A stretch of DNA of 64,000 bases from Candidatus Pelagibacter communis (lineage in GTDB: Bacteria; Pseudomonadota; Alphaproteobacteria; Pelagibacterales; Pelagibacteraceae): assembly GCA_001179885.1 (NCBI GenBank), contig CVSD01000004.1:51531-115530 (forward strand), given 5' to 3'. Below are positions 1 through 9,639 of the stretch, in pieces. The notes under the pieces are model-generated. The model was not told the origin of the DNA. It saw nothing but the letters and a program-made list of their open reading frames with translations, and searched no databases. How positions within the stretch are numbered: position 1 is the stretch's first letter; the number at the start of each line of letters is the position of its first letter. The translations under genes and the position numbers were made by a program.

Positions 1-618
1 AAATTAAAATTCACAGTCAATACTAATGAAGATAATAAAATTACTACATTATTTGTTGATAAAGCAGAGCCAATAGTTCGTAGATATAAATTTATAAAAG
101 GTTTTGATGAAGGATCGCTTGACTTTTATAGTACAAAAAAATTTGACGAATCTATTTCACAATTAAAAATTTATGACTTTAAACTCAAAGAGTTACCTGC
201 ATTAACAAAAATTTTAACTTTAGCATCATTACAAGGAATTGCTGATATTTTATCAGGAGAAGGAATTCGTTTTGATGAATTTGAAATGAATTTTAAAAAT
301 AAAGGTAATTTAATGACTATCGATGAAATTTATGCAATTGGTCCAGCAATTTCTATTCTTATGGAGGGTTATGTTGAAAAAAACAAACTTATAAGTTTAA
401 GAGGAACATTGGTTCCTGCTACAACGATAAATAAGTTTATTGGATCTTTACCAGTCTTGGGTAAAATATTAGTAGGTTCAAAAACTGGTGAAGGCGTGTT
501 CGGTGTAAGTTTTAAAATTAAAGGTCCACCTAAAAAATTAGAAACATCCGTAAATCCAATTAAAACATTAACTCCGAGATTTATAACAAGAACTTTAGAA
601 AAAATTAAGAAAAACTAA
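1..618 (+). CDS. AsmA/YhdP-like large envelope protein, C-terminal part (5' end outside window)
   Basis: The frame is open from the first base to the stop at 616-618, so this is the last 205 or so residues of a longer protein. The visible part has alternating hydrophobic beta-strand character and a glycine-rich segment (GSLPVLGKILVGSKTGEG) followed by a basic tail, as in the C-terminal domain of the DUF3971/AsmA-like proteins. Family members are inner-membrane anchored, span the periplasm and are linked to phospholipid transport or outer-membrane homeostasis. It converges on tyrS with a 4-base overlap; this pairing occurs in other alphaproteobacteria. The exact subfamily is uncertain because the N-terminus is missing. 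Confidence 0.6.
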   Translation, partial: KLKFTVNTNEDNKITTLFVDKAEPIVRRYKFIKGFDEGSLDFYSTKKFDESISQLKIYDFKLKELPALTKILTLASLQGIADILSGEGIRFDEFEMNFKNKGNLMTIDEIYAIGPAISILMEGYVEKNKLISLRGTLVPATTINKFIGSLPVLGKILVGSKTGEGVFGVSFKIKGPPKKLETSVNPIKTLTPRFITRTLEKIKKN

Positions 619-1844
619 TTTAACTCCATTTTAATATGCCTTTTTTTTCCAACTGAGAGTTTTAAATAATCATTATGGAAAAGTTCATTTGTAATAATCA
701 ATTTTTCATTTGATATAATTTTATCATTAAGTTTAATAGCATTCCCTTTAATTAATCTTCTGATTTCACTTTTTGATTTTTCTAATTTAGATAAAATCAC
801 TAAATCAATAATTGTAATTTTATCATTAATATCTTTTTTTTTAATTTTAATTGAGGGTAAATTGGAGCCAAGTGAAGTACCTGAAAAAGCTTCTTTGGCA
901 GCTTGTTCTGAATTTTGTGCAGCTTTTTTACCGTGAAGCATAGCAGTCGTTTCATTTGCTAACTTAATTTTAAGTTGATTAATATTAGAGTCTTTTATTT
1001 TTTCTATCTCTTCAGTATTTAAATCTGTAAACATCTTTAAAAATTTAATTACATCTCTATCATCAACATTCCTCCAGAACTGCCAATAGTCATAAGATGA
1101 TAATAATTTCTCATCCAACCAAACTGCACCTGTTTCTGTTTTACCCATTTTAGCTCCTGAAGCTAATGTAATCAAAGGAGTAGTTAACCCGTAAGCTTGA
1201 TTTCCTGAATATCTCTTAATTAGCTCAGTTCCATTTACGATGTTACCCCATTGATCTGAACCTCCAATTTGTAAAGAACAATTTTTTTTTTTATTTAATT
1301 CTAAAAAATCATAAGCTTGCAAAATCATATAATTAAACTCCATATAACTCAAAGATTGCTCTCTATCCAATCTAGTTTTAACACTTTCAAAAGTAAGCAT
1401 TTTGTTAATTGTAAAATGCTTTCCAATATCCCTTAAAAAGGAAATATAATTTAAATCTTTGAGCCAAGAATAGTTATTTACAAAAATGGGTTTCGTTTTT
1501 TGGTTATTGTTGTCTAAAAATTTTTTTAAAATTTTTTCAATACTTTTGATATTTTTATCTATTTCTTTTTCAGTTAGTATCTTTCTTGTTTTATCTTTTC
1601 CTGAGGGGTCTCCAATTCTAGTAGTACCCCCACCTAATAACACTATTGGTCTGTGTCCATGTTTTTGAAGAAGTCTTAAACACATAATTTGAAGTAAGCT
1701 CCCAACATGTAGGCTTTCAGCAGTACAATCAAAACCAATATACCCCTTAATTTTTTCTTTATTAAGCAAATCAGATAATTCTTCTTCGCTTGTACATTGA
1801 TAGAAATAACCTCTATCTTTAAATTCTTTTAAAAATTTATTCAT
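615..1844 (-). CDS. tyrS: Tyrosyl-tRNA synthetase
   Basis: Cytoplasmic class I aminoacyl-tRNA synthetase that charges tRNA-Tyr. The 409 residues match the usual TyrRS length. The HIGH signature appears as HVGS near residue 46, the tyrosine-pocket segment QIGGSDQWGN lies near residue 193, and the KMSKS loop is KMGKT near residue 233. The last 70 residues look like the S4 RNA-binding domain (KSEIRRLIKGNAIKLND). It is transcribed alone and faces away from anmK across a short AT-rich gap of 47 bases. Identification is secure. Confidence 0.96.
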   Translation of the reverse strand: MNKFLKEFKDRGYFYQCTSEEELSDLLNKEKIKGYIGFDCTAESLHVGSLLQIMCLRLLQKHGHRPIVLLGGGTTRIGDPSGKDKTRKILTEKEIDKNIKSIEKILKKFLDNNNQKTKPIFVNNYSWLKDLNYISFLRDIGKHFTINKMLTFESVKTRLDREQSLSYMEFNYMILQAYDFLELNKKKNCSLQIGGSDQWGNIVNGTELIKRYSGNQAYGLTTPLITLASGAKMGKTETGAVWLDEKLLSSYDYWQFWRNVDDRDVIKFLKMFTDLNTEEIEKIKDSNINQLKIKLANETTAMLHGKKAAQNSEQAAKEAFSGTSLGSNLPSIKIKKKDINDKITIIDLVILSKLEKSKSEIRRLIKGNAIKLNDKIISNEKLIITNELFHNDYLKLSVGKKRHIKMELN

Positions 1845-1891
1845 AAGTCTATAGTTTCACAATATACATTATTTATTAAAAAAAAATAAGA

Positions 1892-3022
1892 ATGGGAAAG
1901 ATTTACACAGCATTAGGCTTGATGAGCGGAACATCTGGAGATGGAGTGGATGCTTCAATAATAAGTTCAGATGGAATTGATCAATATAGTGAAATTTTAA
2001 ATAAATATTTCAAATATGATCAAAAAATATATGAAAATCTTCATAATTTAAGAGATAAAATCATGAAATTCAATGATCTTAAAAAAAATGAGAATGAGAT
2101 TAATGTTCTAGAGAGAGAAATAACATTATTTCATGCAAAAATTGTAAATGAAATTCTAGATTTAATTGATAAAAAAATTGATTTTATAGGCTTTCATGGT
2201 CAAACTATTTATCATAATCCATCAGAAAAAATCTCAAAACAATTAGGAGATGGTAATTTACTATCTCAACTAACAAAAAAAACTGTAATTTATAATTTTA
2301 GACAAAATGATATTAAAAACGGTGGAGAGGGAGCTCCATTAACTCCAGTATTTCACAGATTAATTGTCAAACAAAAAAAAATAGAATTGCCTACCTGTAT
2401 CTTAAATATTGGTGGTATTGCAAATATTACTGCAATAGAGGAATACAATATAAATAATTTATTAAGCAGAGATTTAGGACCAGGAAATTGTTTAATTGAT
2501 GAATGGATAAGAAATAACTCAAAAGGTAAATTTGATAATAATGGAGAAATTGCAAAAAGTGGTAAAACAAATGAATTAATCTTAAATCAGGCTTTAGATA
2601 ATTTTGATAATATAACTAATCAAAATACTTTATCTTTTGATACTAAAGATTTTAGTTTAAGTTTTGTTAGAGGCTTAAGTCTAGAAGATGGGACTGCTAC
2701 ATTGACTGATTTCACTGGAAGAATAATTGGAGCAAGACTTTTAAGCTTTTTATCCAAACCACCAGAAGATAAATTATGGAAAGTTTTAGTTTGTGGAGGA
2801 GGTCGAAAAAATAATACTTTATTGAAAGTGATTAAAAACACAGTGCAAAAATATCTAGTAATTCATTCTATCGATGATTATGGAATTGATGGAGACTATG
2901 TAGAGGCTCAAGCATTTGCTTATCTTGCAATCAGATCTTTTCTAGGATCACCTATTACTTTTCCTCTGACAACTGGGTGCAAAGATTCTTGCACTGGTGG
3001 CGTGATAGTAGAAAACTTTTAA
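1892..3022 (+). CDS. anmK: Anhydro-N-acetylmuramic acid kinase
   Basis: Phosphorylates and hydrolyses 1,6-anhydro-MurNAc to MurNAc-6-phosphate, recycling peptidoglycan turnover products in the cytoplasm. The N-terminus has the family signature GLMSGTSGDGVDAS at residues 9-22, followed by GFHGQTIYH near residue 100, NIGGIANIT near 173, and DLGPGNCLID near 194. The C-terminal part has the ASKHA-fold glycine motif VCGGGRKN. At 376 residues it is full length. The start ATG has no clear Shine-Dalgarno site. The gene overlaps the end of the convergent hydrolase by four bases. Peptidoglycan recycling fits a streamlined genome. Confidence 0.95.
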   Translation: MGKIYTALGLMSGTSGDGVDASIISSDGIDQYSEILNKYFKYDQKIYENLHNLRDKIMKFNDLKKNENEINVLEREITLFHAKIVNEILDLIDKKIDFIGFHGQTIYHNPSEKISKQLGDGNLLSQLTKKTVIYNFRQNDIKNGGEGAPLTPVFHRLIVKQKKIELPTCILNIGGIANITAIEEYNINNLLSRDLGPGNCLIDEWIRNNSKGKFDNNGEIAKSGKTNELILNQALDNFDNITNQNTLSFDTKDFSLSFVRGLSLEDGTATLTDFTGRIIGARLLSFLSKPPEDKLWKVLVCGGGRKNNTLLKVIKNTVQKYLVIHSIDDYGIDGDYVEAQAFAYLAIRSFLGSPITFPLTTGCKDSCTGGVIVENF

Positions 3023-3675
3023 TAAAGAGCAGTTTCTTTTTTAATATATTTATCTAAATATTTTTTTAAATTATTTTCAGATTTTGAAAAAAAATGATTT
3101 GCATCCGCAACTGACTGAAATTCAACTTTAATTCCTTTTTGTGCACTTAATCTTTTATTTAATTCATTAATATATTGGACAGGCACTAATTCATCTTTTT
3201 TTCCATAAATTATAAGACCGGAAGTTGGACAAGGTGACAAAAAAGAAAAATCATAAACATTTGGTTGAGGTGAAATTGCGATAAATCTGTTTATTTCAGG
3301 TCGTCTCATTAATAATTGCATTGCTATTAAAGATCCAAATGAAAATCCAGAAACCCAACATTGAGAATTATCAAAATTTTCTCTTTCTAACCAATCTAAA
3401 GCTGCTGCAGCATCAGCCAACTCACCTTGACCATTGTCAAATTCACCATCACTTTTACCAACACCTCTAAAATTTACACGACAAACTGAAAAATCATTTT
3501 CCATGAAAGTATGAAAAGTTTCTACGACAATTTTATTATTCATTGTGCCTCCATACTGTGGATGTGGTTGTAAAATTAAAACTATTGGTGAGGTATTCTT
3601 TTTACTTTTATAATATCTTGCCTCGAGTCTTCCTGCGGGTCCTGGAATAAAAACTTCTAATATTTTGTTATCCAT
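3019..3675 (-). CDS. Alpha/beta hydrolase of the COG2945 type
   Basis: A 218-residue protein with the alpha/beta hydrolase fold. The N-terminal part has QPHPQYGGTMNNK, typical of the COG2945 (dienelactone-hydrolase-like) family. The nucleophile elbow is GFSFGS (serine near residue 110). An aspartate in GKKDELVP and a histidine in DANHFFS complete a plausible triad. The family probably acts on small esters or lactones; no substrate is established, so I give no symbol. It stands alone between anmK and the IscR-type regulator and is transcribed toward anmK. Confidence 0.85.
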   Translation of the reverse strand: MDNKILEVFIPGPAGRLEARYYKSKKNTSPIVLILQPHPQYGGTMNNKIVVETFHTFMENDFSVCRVNFRGVGKSDGEFDNGQGELADAAAALDWLERENFDNSQCWVSGFSFGSLIAMQLLMRRPEINRFIAISPQPNVYDFSFLSPCPTSGLIIYGKKDELVPVQYINELNKRLSAQKGIKVEFQSVADANHFFSKSENNLKKYLDKYIKKETALY

Positions 3676-3756
3676 AATTGTTATTGATTATTATTCTCAA
3701 AAAAAATTACATTTATCATAACTGCGTGACAAAATGTTAGTCTTTTTTTAACCATG

Positions 3757-3783
3757 ATACTTGACTATTTTAGTCAGGTTTAT
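3757..3783 (+). promoter_or_regulatory. IscR-type operator overlapping the iscR-suf promoter
   Basis: The inverted repeat TTGACT-attt-AGTCAGG is flanked by ATA and TAT, which matches the general form of type 1 IscR sites described in Enterobacteria (ATA..GACT....AGTC..TAT). TTGACT at 3761-3766 can also serve as a -35 box, with the TATATA at 3783-3788 as -10 after 16 bases. The IscR-type gene starts 25 bases after the site, so holo-protein bound here should block RNA polymerase and give autoregulation of the whole operon. The site is read from sequence; binding is inferred. Confidence 0.65.
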
Positions 3784-3807
3784 ATATACCCAGTAAAATA
3801 AAGGATT

Positions 3808-4233
3808 ATGAAACTTACATCTAAAGGTAGATATGCTGTGATGGCTTTAGTAGATCTGGCAAGATTTGATAATATTAACCCAGTTTCTTTAAGAGATATT
3901 TCCTTAAGACAGGGTATTTCTCTGGATTTTTTAGAACAAATTTTTTCCAAATTAAGAAAAAATGAAATAGTTCAAAGCGTTAGAGGCACTCAAGGCGGCT
4001 ATATTTTAAATAAAAAAGCCAAAGAAATCAAACTTACAAATATTTTTGATGCAGTAGATGAAAAAGTAAAAACTGTTCAATGTAAGAAAGAATCTAAAAA
4101 AGGATGTAATGGAAAATCAACAAAGTGTCTTACTCATAATCTTTGGGATGAATTAGAAAACCATATAAATAATTTTTTTAAGGAAAAAAGTTTAGAAGAT
4201 TTAGTTAAAGATAATAATGAAAGAAGAATTTAA
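3808..4233 (+). CDS. iscR: Rrf2-family iron-sulfur regulator, IscR type
   Basis: A 141-residue winged-helix repressor that senses Fe-S cluster status. The start [18 protein letters not shown] and the wing segment VRGTQGGY are diagnostic of Rrf2/IscR. Candidate [2Fe-2S] ligands are C92, C100, C107 and H110; the cysteine spacing is slightly wider than C92/C98/C104/H107 in E. coli IscR, but order and context agree. It is the first gene of the suf operon and has an IscR-like operator just upstream, so it probably represses its own operon when clusters are sufficient. The next ORF can overlap its 3' end. Confidence 0.88.
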   Translation: MKLTSKGRYAVMALVDLARFDNINPVSLRDISLRQGISLDFLEQIFSKLRKNEIVQSVRGTQGGYILNKKAKEIKLTNIFDAVDEKVKTVQCKKESKKGCNGKSTKCLTHNLWDELENHINNFFKEKSLEDLVKDNNERRI

Positions 4234-4234
4234 A

Positions 4235-5677
4235 ATGGATACAAGAGAAAAAGAAATAGAAAATTTAAAAGATTATAAATACGGTTTCACTACAGACATA
4301 GAAAACATTAAAGCACCCAAAGGTCTAAATGAAGAAGTGATTAAGTTTATTTCTAAAATTAAAAAAGAACCAAAATGGATGTTGGATTTTAGATTAAAAG
4401 CTTTTGAAAGATTTAAATTATTAAAAGAACCTAATTGGCAAAAACCAAAATATCCAAAAATTGATTATCAAGATTTATATTATTATTCTGCTCCTAAAAG
4501 TATGAAAGATAAACCTAAAAGCCTTGATGAATTAGATCCAAAACTTTTAGAAACTTATAAAAAACTTGGAATTCCATTACAAGAGCAAGCTCGTTTGAAT
4601 GGTATTGCAGTTGATGCAGTTTTTGACTCTGTGTCAGTTGCAACAACATTTAAGGAAGAGCTAACAAAACAGGGAATAATTTTTTGTTCAATGTCTGAAG
4701 CGATTCAAAAACATCCAGAACTTGTAAAAAAATATTTAGGAACTGTAATTCCAACTACAGATCATTTTTTTGCTACATTAAATTCCGCAGTATTTACTGA
4801 TGGATCATTTGTTTACATTCCTGAGGGCGTGAGATGTCCAATGGAACTCTCTACATATTTTAGAATTAATGCATCTGAGACAGGACAATTTGAAAGAACA
4901 CTTATTATAGCTGATAAAGGAAGTTATGTGAGTTACCTTGAAGGGTGTACAGCACCAATGAGAGATGAAAATCAATTGCATGCTGCAAATGTAGAATTGA
5001 TTGCCTTAGATGATGCAGAAATAAAATATTCAACAGTTCAAAATTGGTATCCAGGAGATGAAAATGGAAAAGGTGGAATTTATAATTTCGTAACAAAAAG
5101 AGGTTTGTGCAAAGGAAAAAATTCTAAAATTTCATGGACACAAGTAGAAACTGGTTCTGCTATAACTTGGAAGTATCCAAGCTGTATTCTTAAAGGTGAT
5201 AATTCAGTTGGAGAGTTTTATTCAATAGCAATAACAAATAATTACCAAAAAGCTGATACTGGAACAAAAATGATTCATTTGGGAAAAAATACTAAAAGTA
5301 AAATTATTTCTAAAGGTATAAGTGCTGGATTTTCTGACATGACTTACAGAGGTTTAGTAGATATTAATTCAAAAGCTAAAAATTCTAGTAACTATACACA
5401 ATGTGATTCCTTGTTAATGGGAAATAAATGTGGTGCACACACAGTCCCATATATTAAAAATAAAAATTTTGATTCAAATATTGCACACGAAGCTACAACA
5501 TCTAAGATTAGCGAAGAACAATTGCATTATTGTCAACAAAGAGGACTTAATCCTGAGGAAGCTGTAGGATTAATTGTTAATGGTTTTTGTAAAGAGGTAC
5601 TACAACAATTACCAATGGAGTTTGCTGTCGAAGCCCAGAAACTTGTAGGCATTAGCTTAGAAGGGAGTGTTGGTTAA
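4235..5677 (+). CDS. sufB: Fe-S cluster scaffold subunit SufB
   Basis: Core scaffold of the SufBCD complex, on which Fe-S clusters are assembled in the cytosol. About 480 residues, normal for SufB. Diagnostic segments include [19 protein letters not shown], the beta-helix core with [20 protein letters not shown], and a C-terminal half ending in EGSVG. I chose the ATG at 4235, two bases after the iscR stop, because AAGAAGA lies about eight bases before it. An in-frame ATG at 4217 would add six residues and overlap iscR. The following sufC start overlaps its stop codon (TAATG). Confidence 0.95.
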   Translation: MDTREKEIENLKDYKYGFTTDIENIKAPKGLNEEVIKFISKIKKEPKWMLDFRLKAFERFKLLKEPNWQKPKYPKIDYQDLYYYSAPKSMKDKPKSLDELDPKLLETYKKLGIPLQEQARLNGIAVDAVFDSVSVATTFKEELTKQGIIFCSMSEAIQKHPELVKKYLGTVIPTTDHFFATLNSAVFTDGSFVYIPEGVRCPMELSTYFRINASETGQFERTLIIADKGSYVSYLEGCTAPMRDENQLHAANVELIALDDAEIKYSTVQNWYPGDENGKGGIYNFVTKRGLCKGKNSKISWTQVETGSAITWKYPSCILKGDNSVGEFYSIAITNNYQKADTGTKMIHLGKNTKSKIISKGISAGFSDMTYRGLVDINSKAKNSSNYTQCDSLLMGNKCGAHTVPYIKNKNFDSNIAHEATTSKISEEQLHYCQQRGLNPEEAVGLIVNGFCKEVLQQLPMEFAVEAQKLVGISLEGSVG

Positions 5678-6411
5678 TGCTTAAAATAAGTAATTTAAAT
5701 GCCAATGTTGAGAACAAATCGATTTTAAAGGGTTTTTCATTGAATATAAATCCTGGCGAAGTTCATGCAATTATGGGTCCAAACGGATCAGGAAAAAGCA
5801 CATTATCTAATATTCTTTCAGGGAAAAAGGGCTACGAGGTGACAGGTGAAATCTTATTTGAAAATAAAAATTTATTTGATCTTGAGACTGAAGAAAGAGC
5901 CCACAAAGGAATATTTTTAGCTTTCCAATATCCATTGGAAATTCCAGGTGTAAATACAAACATATTTTTAAAAACATCTTTAAATGCAATTAGAAAAGCA
6001 AGAGGTGAAAAAGAATTAGATGCGATCGAATTTTTAAAACTTGTTAAAGAAAAAGCTAAAGAATTAAAATTTGATGAAGAAAAACTAAATAGACAATTAA
6101 ATGTTGGATTTTCAGGTGGAGAAAAAAAGAAAAATGAAATTCTGCAAATGTCTATGTTAGCCCCAAAATTATCTATTTTAGATGAGACAGACTCAGGCCT
6201 AGACATAGATGCGCTTAAAATAGTTGCAGATGGAGTTAATACTTTAAGAAATAAGGATAATTCCTTTTTAATAATAACCCATTATCAAAGATTATTAGAT
6301 TACATTAAACCTGATTTTGTTCATGTTTTAATAAATGGAAAGATAATAAGATCTGGTGGTCCAGAGTTAGCAATCGAATTAGAAAAAAAAGGATACGAAA
6401 GTTTTAATTAA
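5677..6411 (+). CDS. sufC: Fe-S assembly ATPase SufC
   Basis: ABC-type ATPase of SufBCD, powering conformational change during cluster assembly; not a membrane transporter. Walker A is GPNGSGKST (near residue 34), the signature is FSGGEKKKNE, and Walker B is SILDETDSGLD. The KKK-N-E form of the signature and the D-E-T-D after Walker B are typical of SufC rather than of importers. It has 244 residues. Its start overlaps the sufB stop and sufD follows with no gap, consistent with translational coupling and fixed stoichiometry. Confidence 0.97.
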   Translation: MLKISNLNANVENKSILKGFSLNINPGEVHAIMGPNGSGKSTLSNILSGKKGYEVTGEILFENKNLFDLETEERAHKGIFLAFQYPLEIPGVNTNIFLKTSLNAIRKARGEKELDAIEFLKLVKEKAKELKFDEEKLNRQLNVGFSGGEKKKNEILQMSMLAPKLSILDETDSGLDIDALKIVADGVNTLRNKDNSFLIITHYQRLLDYIKPDFVHVLINGKIIRSGGPELAIELEKKGYESFN

Positions 6412-7659
6412 ATGAGTGAGCAATTACAGTCAGACTTTGATAAATTAGTAAAAACTTCAAAATTTTCTAACGAAGAAATTAAGTTTAAAAAAAATTTTTT
6501 GAATAATTTCATTAAAAATGGTTTTCCAAATAGAAAGCAAGAAGATTGGAAGTTTTTAGATATTAGTCAGATTATAAAAAAGAATATTAGCGATTTAAGT
6601 TTTTTCAATGATTATTCACAATCAAATAGAATTGATCCGTCTATTTTAGTTGATGGTTTGGAGCATAACAAGATTATGTTTATAAATGGAAAAATTGAAC
6701 AAATAGATTTTAACCTCGAAGACCAAAATAAAATTGAAATAATTGATGAAACTAAAAAAGATATATCATTTGATTATGAAAATTCACTAATTGATTTGAA
6801 TAGTGCATTTATTGATAAAGTTTTTAAAATTATAATCAAAAAAAATTATTCTTTAAAGAAACCTTTAATAATTTATCATTCAACTAGTGATAAAATAAAG
6901 TCAACTAATATAAATTTGAGATTAGATTTTGAATTAGGTGAAAATAGTTGTTTAAAGCTTATTGATTATTTTTCTAATACCACAACGAAAAACTTAATTA
7001 ATATTTTTTATAACTTCAATTTAGAAAAAGACTCAATCCTTAAAAACTATAAAATTGATAAATTTATAAATAATAATTTGAAATACTCTTTTAACAATAT
7101 TGAACAGGGTAATAACAGTGTTTCAGAAACATTTATATTATCTTCTGGTTCAGATTATTTTAAAAATGAGGTTAACTGTAATTTAAATGGTGAGTATTCA
7201 TCAGCATTTGTAAATGGTATTTTTTCCTTAAATGAAAATCGACAACATGAAATTAGAACTACAATCAATCATTTAGTGGAAAATACGAAAAGTTATCAGC
7301 TTATTAAAAGTGTTCTTGGAAAAAATTCAAAATCTGCATATCAAGGAAGAATATTTGTAAATTCAAAAGCTCAAAAAACTGATGGATATCAATTGAGTAA
7401 AGCAATACTGCTCGATGAAACATCAGAGTTTAATGCAAAACCAGAATTAGAAATTTATGCTGATGATGTAAAATGTTCTCACGGATCAGCATCTGGTAGC
7501 TTAGATGAAAATTCAATTTTTTACTTAATGTCTCGTGGTTTGAATTATCAACAGTCAAAAGAACTTTTGATCAATGGGTTTTTAATGGATGTTGTTGAAA
7601 AGATTACAGACGTAGAAATAAAAAACTTAATTACAAATATTATTGGATTAAAACAATGA
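6412..7659 (+). CDS. sufD: Fe-S assembly subunit SufD
   Basis: SufB paralogue that completes the SufBC2D scaffold and helps acquire iron. The protein has 415 residues. The N-terminal helical part is poorly conserved (FPNRKQEDWKFLDIS is the recognisable piece), followed by a long beta-helix region. The conserved C-terminal half includes SAYQGRIFVN, DGYQLSKAILL and the segment DDVKCSHGSASG, which carries the Cys-His pair expected in SufD. It begins directly after the sufC stop and overlaps sufS by four bases (ATGA). Confidence 0.94.
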   Translation: MSEQLQSDFDKLVKTSKFSNEEIKFKKNFLNNFIKNGFPNRKQEDWKFLDISQIIKKNISDLSFFNDYSQSNRIDPSILVDGLEHNKIMFINGKIEQIDFNLEDQNKIEIIDETKKDISFDYENSLIDLNSAFIDKVFKIIIKKNYSLKKPLIIYHSTSDKIKSTNINLRLDFELGENSCLKLIDYFSNTTTKNLINIFYNFNLEKDSILKNYKIDKFINNNLKYSFNNIEQGNNSVSETFILSSGSDYFKNEVNCNLNGEYSSAFVNGIFSLNENRQHEIRTTINHLVENTKSYQLIKSVLGKNSKSAYQGRIFVNSKAQKTDGYQLSKAILLDETSEFNAKPELEIYADDVKCSHGSASGSLDENSIFYLMSRGLNYQQSKELLINGFLMDVVEKITDVEIKNLITNIIGLKQ

Positions 7660-8876
7660 ACATAAATAACATTAGAAAAGAGTTTCCGATTTTTGATGAA
7701 AAAATTCAGAATAATGATTTAGTTTACCTAGATAGCGCTAACTCTTCTCAAAAACCTAAGGTTGTACTAGATAAAATAAATGATTTTTATTCTAAACAGT
7801 TTTCAAATGTAGGCAGAAGCGTACATTATTTAGCTGTTGCAGCTACTAATTTGTATGAAAATACAAGGACCTCTGTACAAAAATATATAAATGCGAAAGA
7901 TAAAAATGAAATTGTATTTACCAAAGGTGCTACAGAAGCTTTAAATTTGGTAGCTAATACACTAGGTCAAGCAATTTTGGAGCCGAATGACGAAATTTTA
8001 ATTACAGAGCTGGAGCATCATTCAAACTATGTTCCGTGGCATTTTTTAAGAAAATCTAAAAATATTAAAATAAAATTTGCTGAGATTAATAAAGACGGAG
8101 ATATCCCAATTGAAAATATAGAAAAAGAAATTACAGATAAAACTAAAGTAATAGCAATAACTCATTTATCTAATGTCACTGGTGCAGTTTTACCAATCAA
8201 AGAGATAACCCAATTAGCACATTCTAAGGGTATAGTCGTTGTAGTAGATGGATGTCAGGGAGGACCACATTTAAAATTAGATATGCAAGATCTAGATTGT
8301 GATTTTTATGCAATATCATGTCACAAAATGTATGGCCCGACAGGACTTGGAGTTTTGTATGGAAAAAAGAAGTGGTTAGAGCAACTTCCACCATATCAAG
8401 GAGGTGGAGGAATGATAAATGAAGTTAAAAAAGATAGAATTTCTTATGGTGAACTTCCAAATAAGTACGAAGCTGGAACAATGGCTACAGCTCAAGTCAT
8501 CGCGTTTGATCAATCAATAAAATTTTTAGAAAGTATCGGAATTGAAAATATAATTAAACATGAAAAAGAATTAATAGAATACGGCCAAGAAATTTTAAAA
8601 AAAAATAATTCTGTGAAACTAATTGGAAATCCAAAAGAGCGAGGTGGAGTTCTATCTTTTACGGTAGAAGGGGTTCATCCACATGACATCGCAACTATTC
8701 TGGATGAAACTGGAGTTGCTATTAGAGCGGGTCATCATTGTTGTCAAATACTTCATGACAAATTAGGTATACCCGCAAGCGCGCGAGCATCATTAGGAGT
8801 TTATAACACCAAAGATGATTTAGATAAGTTAAATGAAGGTATTAATAATTGTAAAAAAATTTTTGATTTAAAATGA
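7656..8876 (+). CDS. sufS: Group II cysteine desulfurase SufS
   Basis: PLP enzyme that takes sulfur from L-cysteine as an enzyme persulfide for cluster assembly. 406 residues. The N-terminal YLDSANSSQKP, the ATP-like TKGATEALNLVA, the PLP lysine in SCHKMYGPTGLG (near residue 225), and the catalytic cysteine in RAGHHCCQILHD near residue 363 are all present. The downstream sufU homologue suggests sulfur is passed to a SufU-type partner rather than SufE, since no sufE is seen. It overlaps both neighbours by four bases. Confidence 0.96.
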   Translation: MNINNIRKEFPIFDEKIQNNDLVYLDSANSSQKPKVVLDKINDFYSKQFSNVGRSVHYLAVAATNLYENTRTSVQKYINAKDKNEIVFTKGATEALNLVANTLGQAILEPNDEILITELEHHSNYVPWHFLRKSKNIKIKFAEINKDGDIPIENIEKEITDKTKVIAITHLSNVTGAVLPIKEITQLAHSKGIVVVVDGCQGGPHLKLDMQDLDCDFYAISCHKMYGPTGLGVLYGKKKWLEQLPPYQGGGGMINEVKKDRISYGELPNKYEAGTMATAQVIAFDQSIKFLESIGIENIIKHEKELIEYGQEILKKNNSVKLIGNPKERGGVLSFTVEGVHPHDIATILDETGVAIRAGHHCCQILHDKLGIPASARASLGVYNTKDDLDKLNEGINNCKKIFDLK

Positions 8877-9337
8877 ACTTAAAAGAATTATATCAAGAAA
8901 TTATTTTAGAGCACGGAAAAAACCCTAGAAACTTAAGGAAGACAGAAAACTTTAATAAAGATGCAAAAGGTAATAATCCATTATGCGGAGATAATGTGCA
9001 CGTATATCTAAAACTAAATGACCAAAGAAAAGTAGAGGATATTTCATTTGAAGGAAGTGGATGTGCAATATCTATGGCATCAGCCTCTATAATGACAGAT
9101 CTCATTAAAGGAAAAAGTGATAATGAAGCAAAAGAAATTATTGAAGATTTTTTAGGAATGATAAAAGAAAATCCTGATCTTAAAAATAATATTTTAAAAG
9201 AGGATGATAAAACAAAATTGATGTGTCTTTCAGGAGTTAAACAATATCCAATGAGAGTAAAATGTGCAACTTTATCATGGCATACTTTGGTTTCAGCAAT
9301 GGAAAACGATGGAAAACAAGTAAGTACTGAGGATTAA
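8873..9337 (+). CDS. sufU: SufU-type sulfur acceptor / NifU-like assembly protein
   Basis: IscU-fold protein that receives persulfide sulfur from SufS. 154 residues. Conserved cysteines appear in NPLCGDN (near residue 38), GSGCAISMASASIM (near 64) and MRVKCATLSWHTL (near 127), with the aspartate of CGD also kept; these are the expected metal ligands. The insertion between the second and third cysteine is typical of SufU versus IscU. It overlaps the sufS stop by four bases, which supports working as its partner. Confidence 0.92.
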   Translation: MNLKELYQEIILEHGKNPRNLRKTENFNKDAKGNNPLCGDNVHVYLKLNDQRKVEDISFEGSGCAISMASASIMTDLIKGKSDNEAKEIIEDFLGMIKENPDLKNNILKEDDKTKLMCLSGVKQYPMRVKCATLSWHTLVSAMENDGKQVSTED

Positions 9338-9342
9338 AATTT

Positions 9343-9639
9343 ATGGAAATTAAGAATAAAATAATTGAAGAAATAAGAAAAATTTATGATCCAGAACTAC
9401 CTGTGAATATTTATGAGCTTGGTTTAATTTATGATATAAAAGTTATTGGAAGAAAAGCAGAAATTAAAATGACTTTAACAACACCAAACTGTCCTGTAGC
9501 GGAAAGTTTACCTAAAGAAGTAAAAGAGGGAGCTATGCAAGTAGAGGAAATTGATGATGTTGATTTACAGCTTGTTTGGGACCCACCTTGGACAAAAGAC
9601 ATGATGTCTGATGCCGCAAAATTGGAGCTTAACTTATAA
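9343..9639 (+). CDS. sufT: SufT, MIP18/DUF59 family Fe-S maturation factor
   Basis: Small 98-residue MIP18 (DUF59) domain protein. Typical pieces are YDPELPVNIYELGLIYDI near residue 15 and LTTPNCPVAESLP near residue 47, which includes the conserved cysteine; VWDPPWTKDMMSDAA is at the C-terminus. Members placed in suf operons (SufT) aid delivery of Fe-S clusters to target proteins, especially under high demand. It starts five bases after sufU and overlaps the next gene by one base, so it belongs to the same transcript. Confidence 0.92.
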   Translation: MEIKNKIIEEIRKIYDPELPVNIYELGLIYDIKVIGRKAEIKMTLTTPNCPVAESLPKEVKEGAMQVEEIDDVDLQLVWDPPWTKDMMSDAAKLELNL

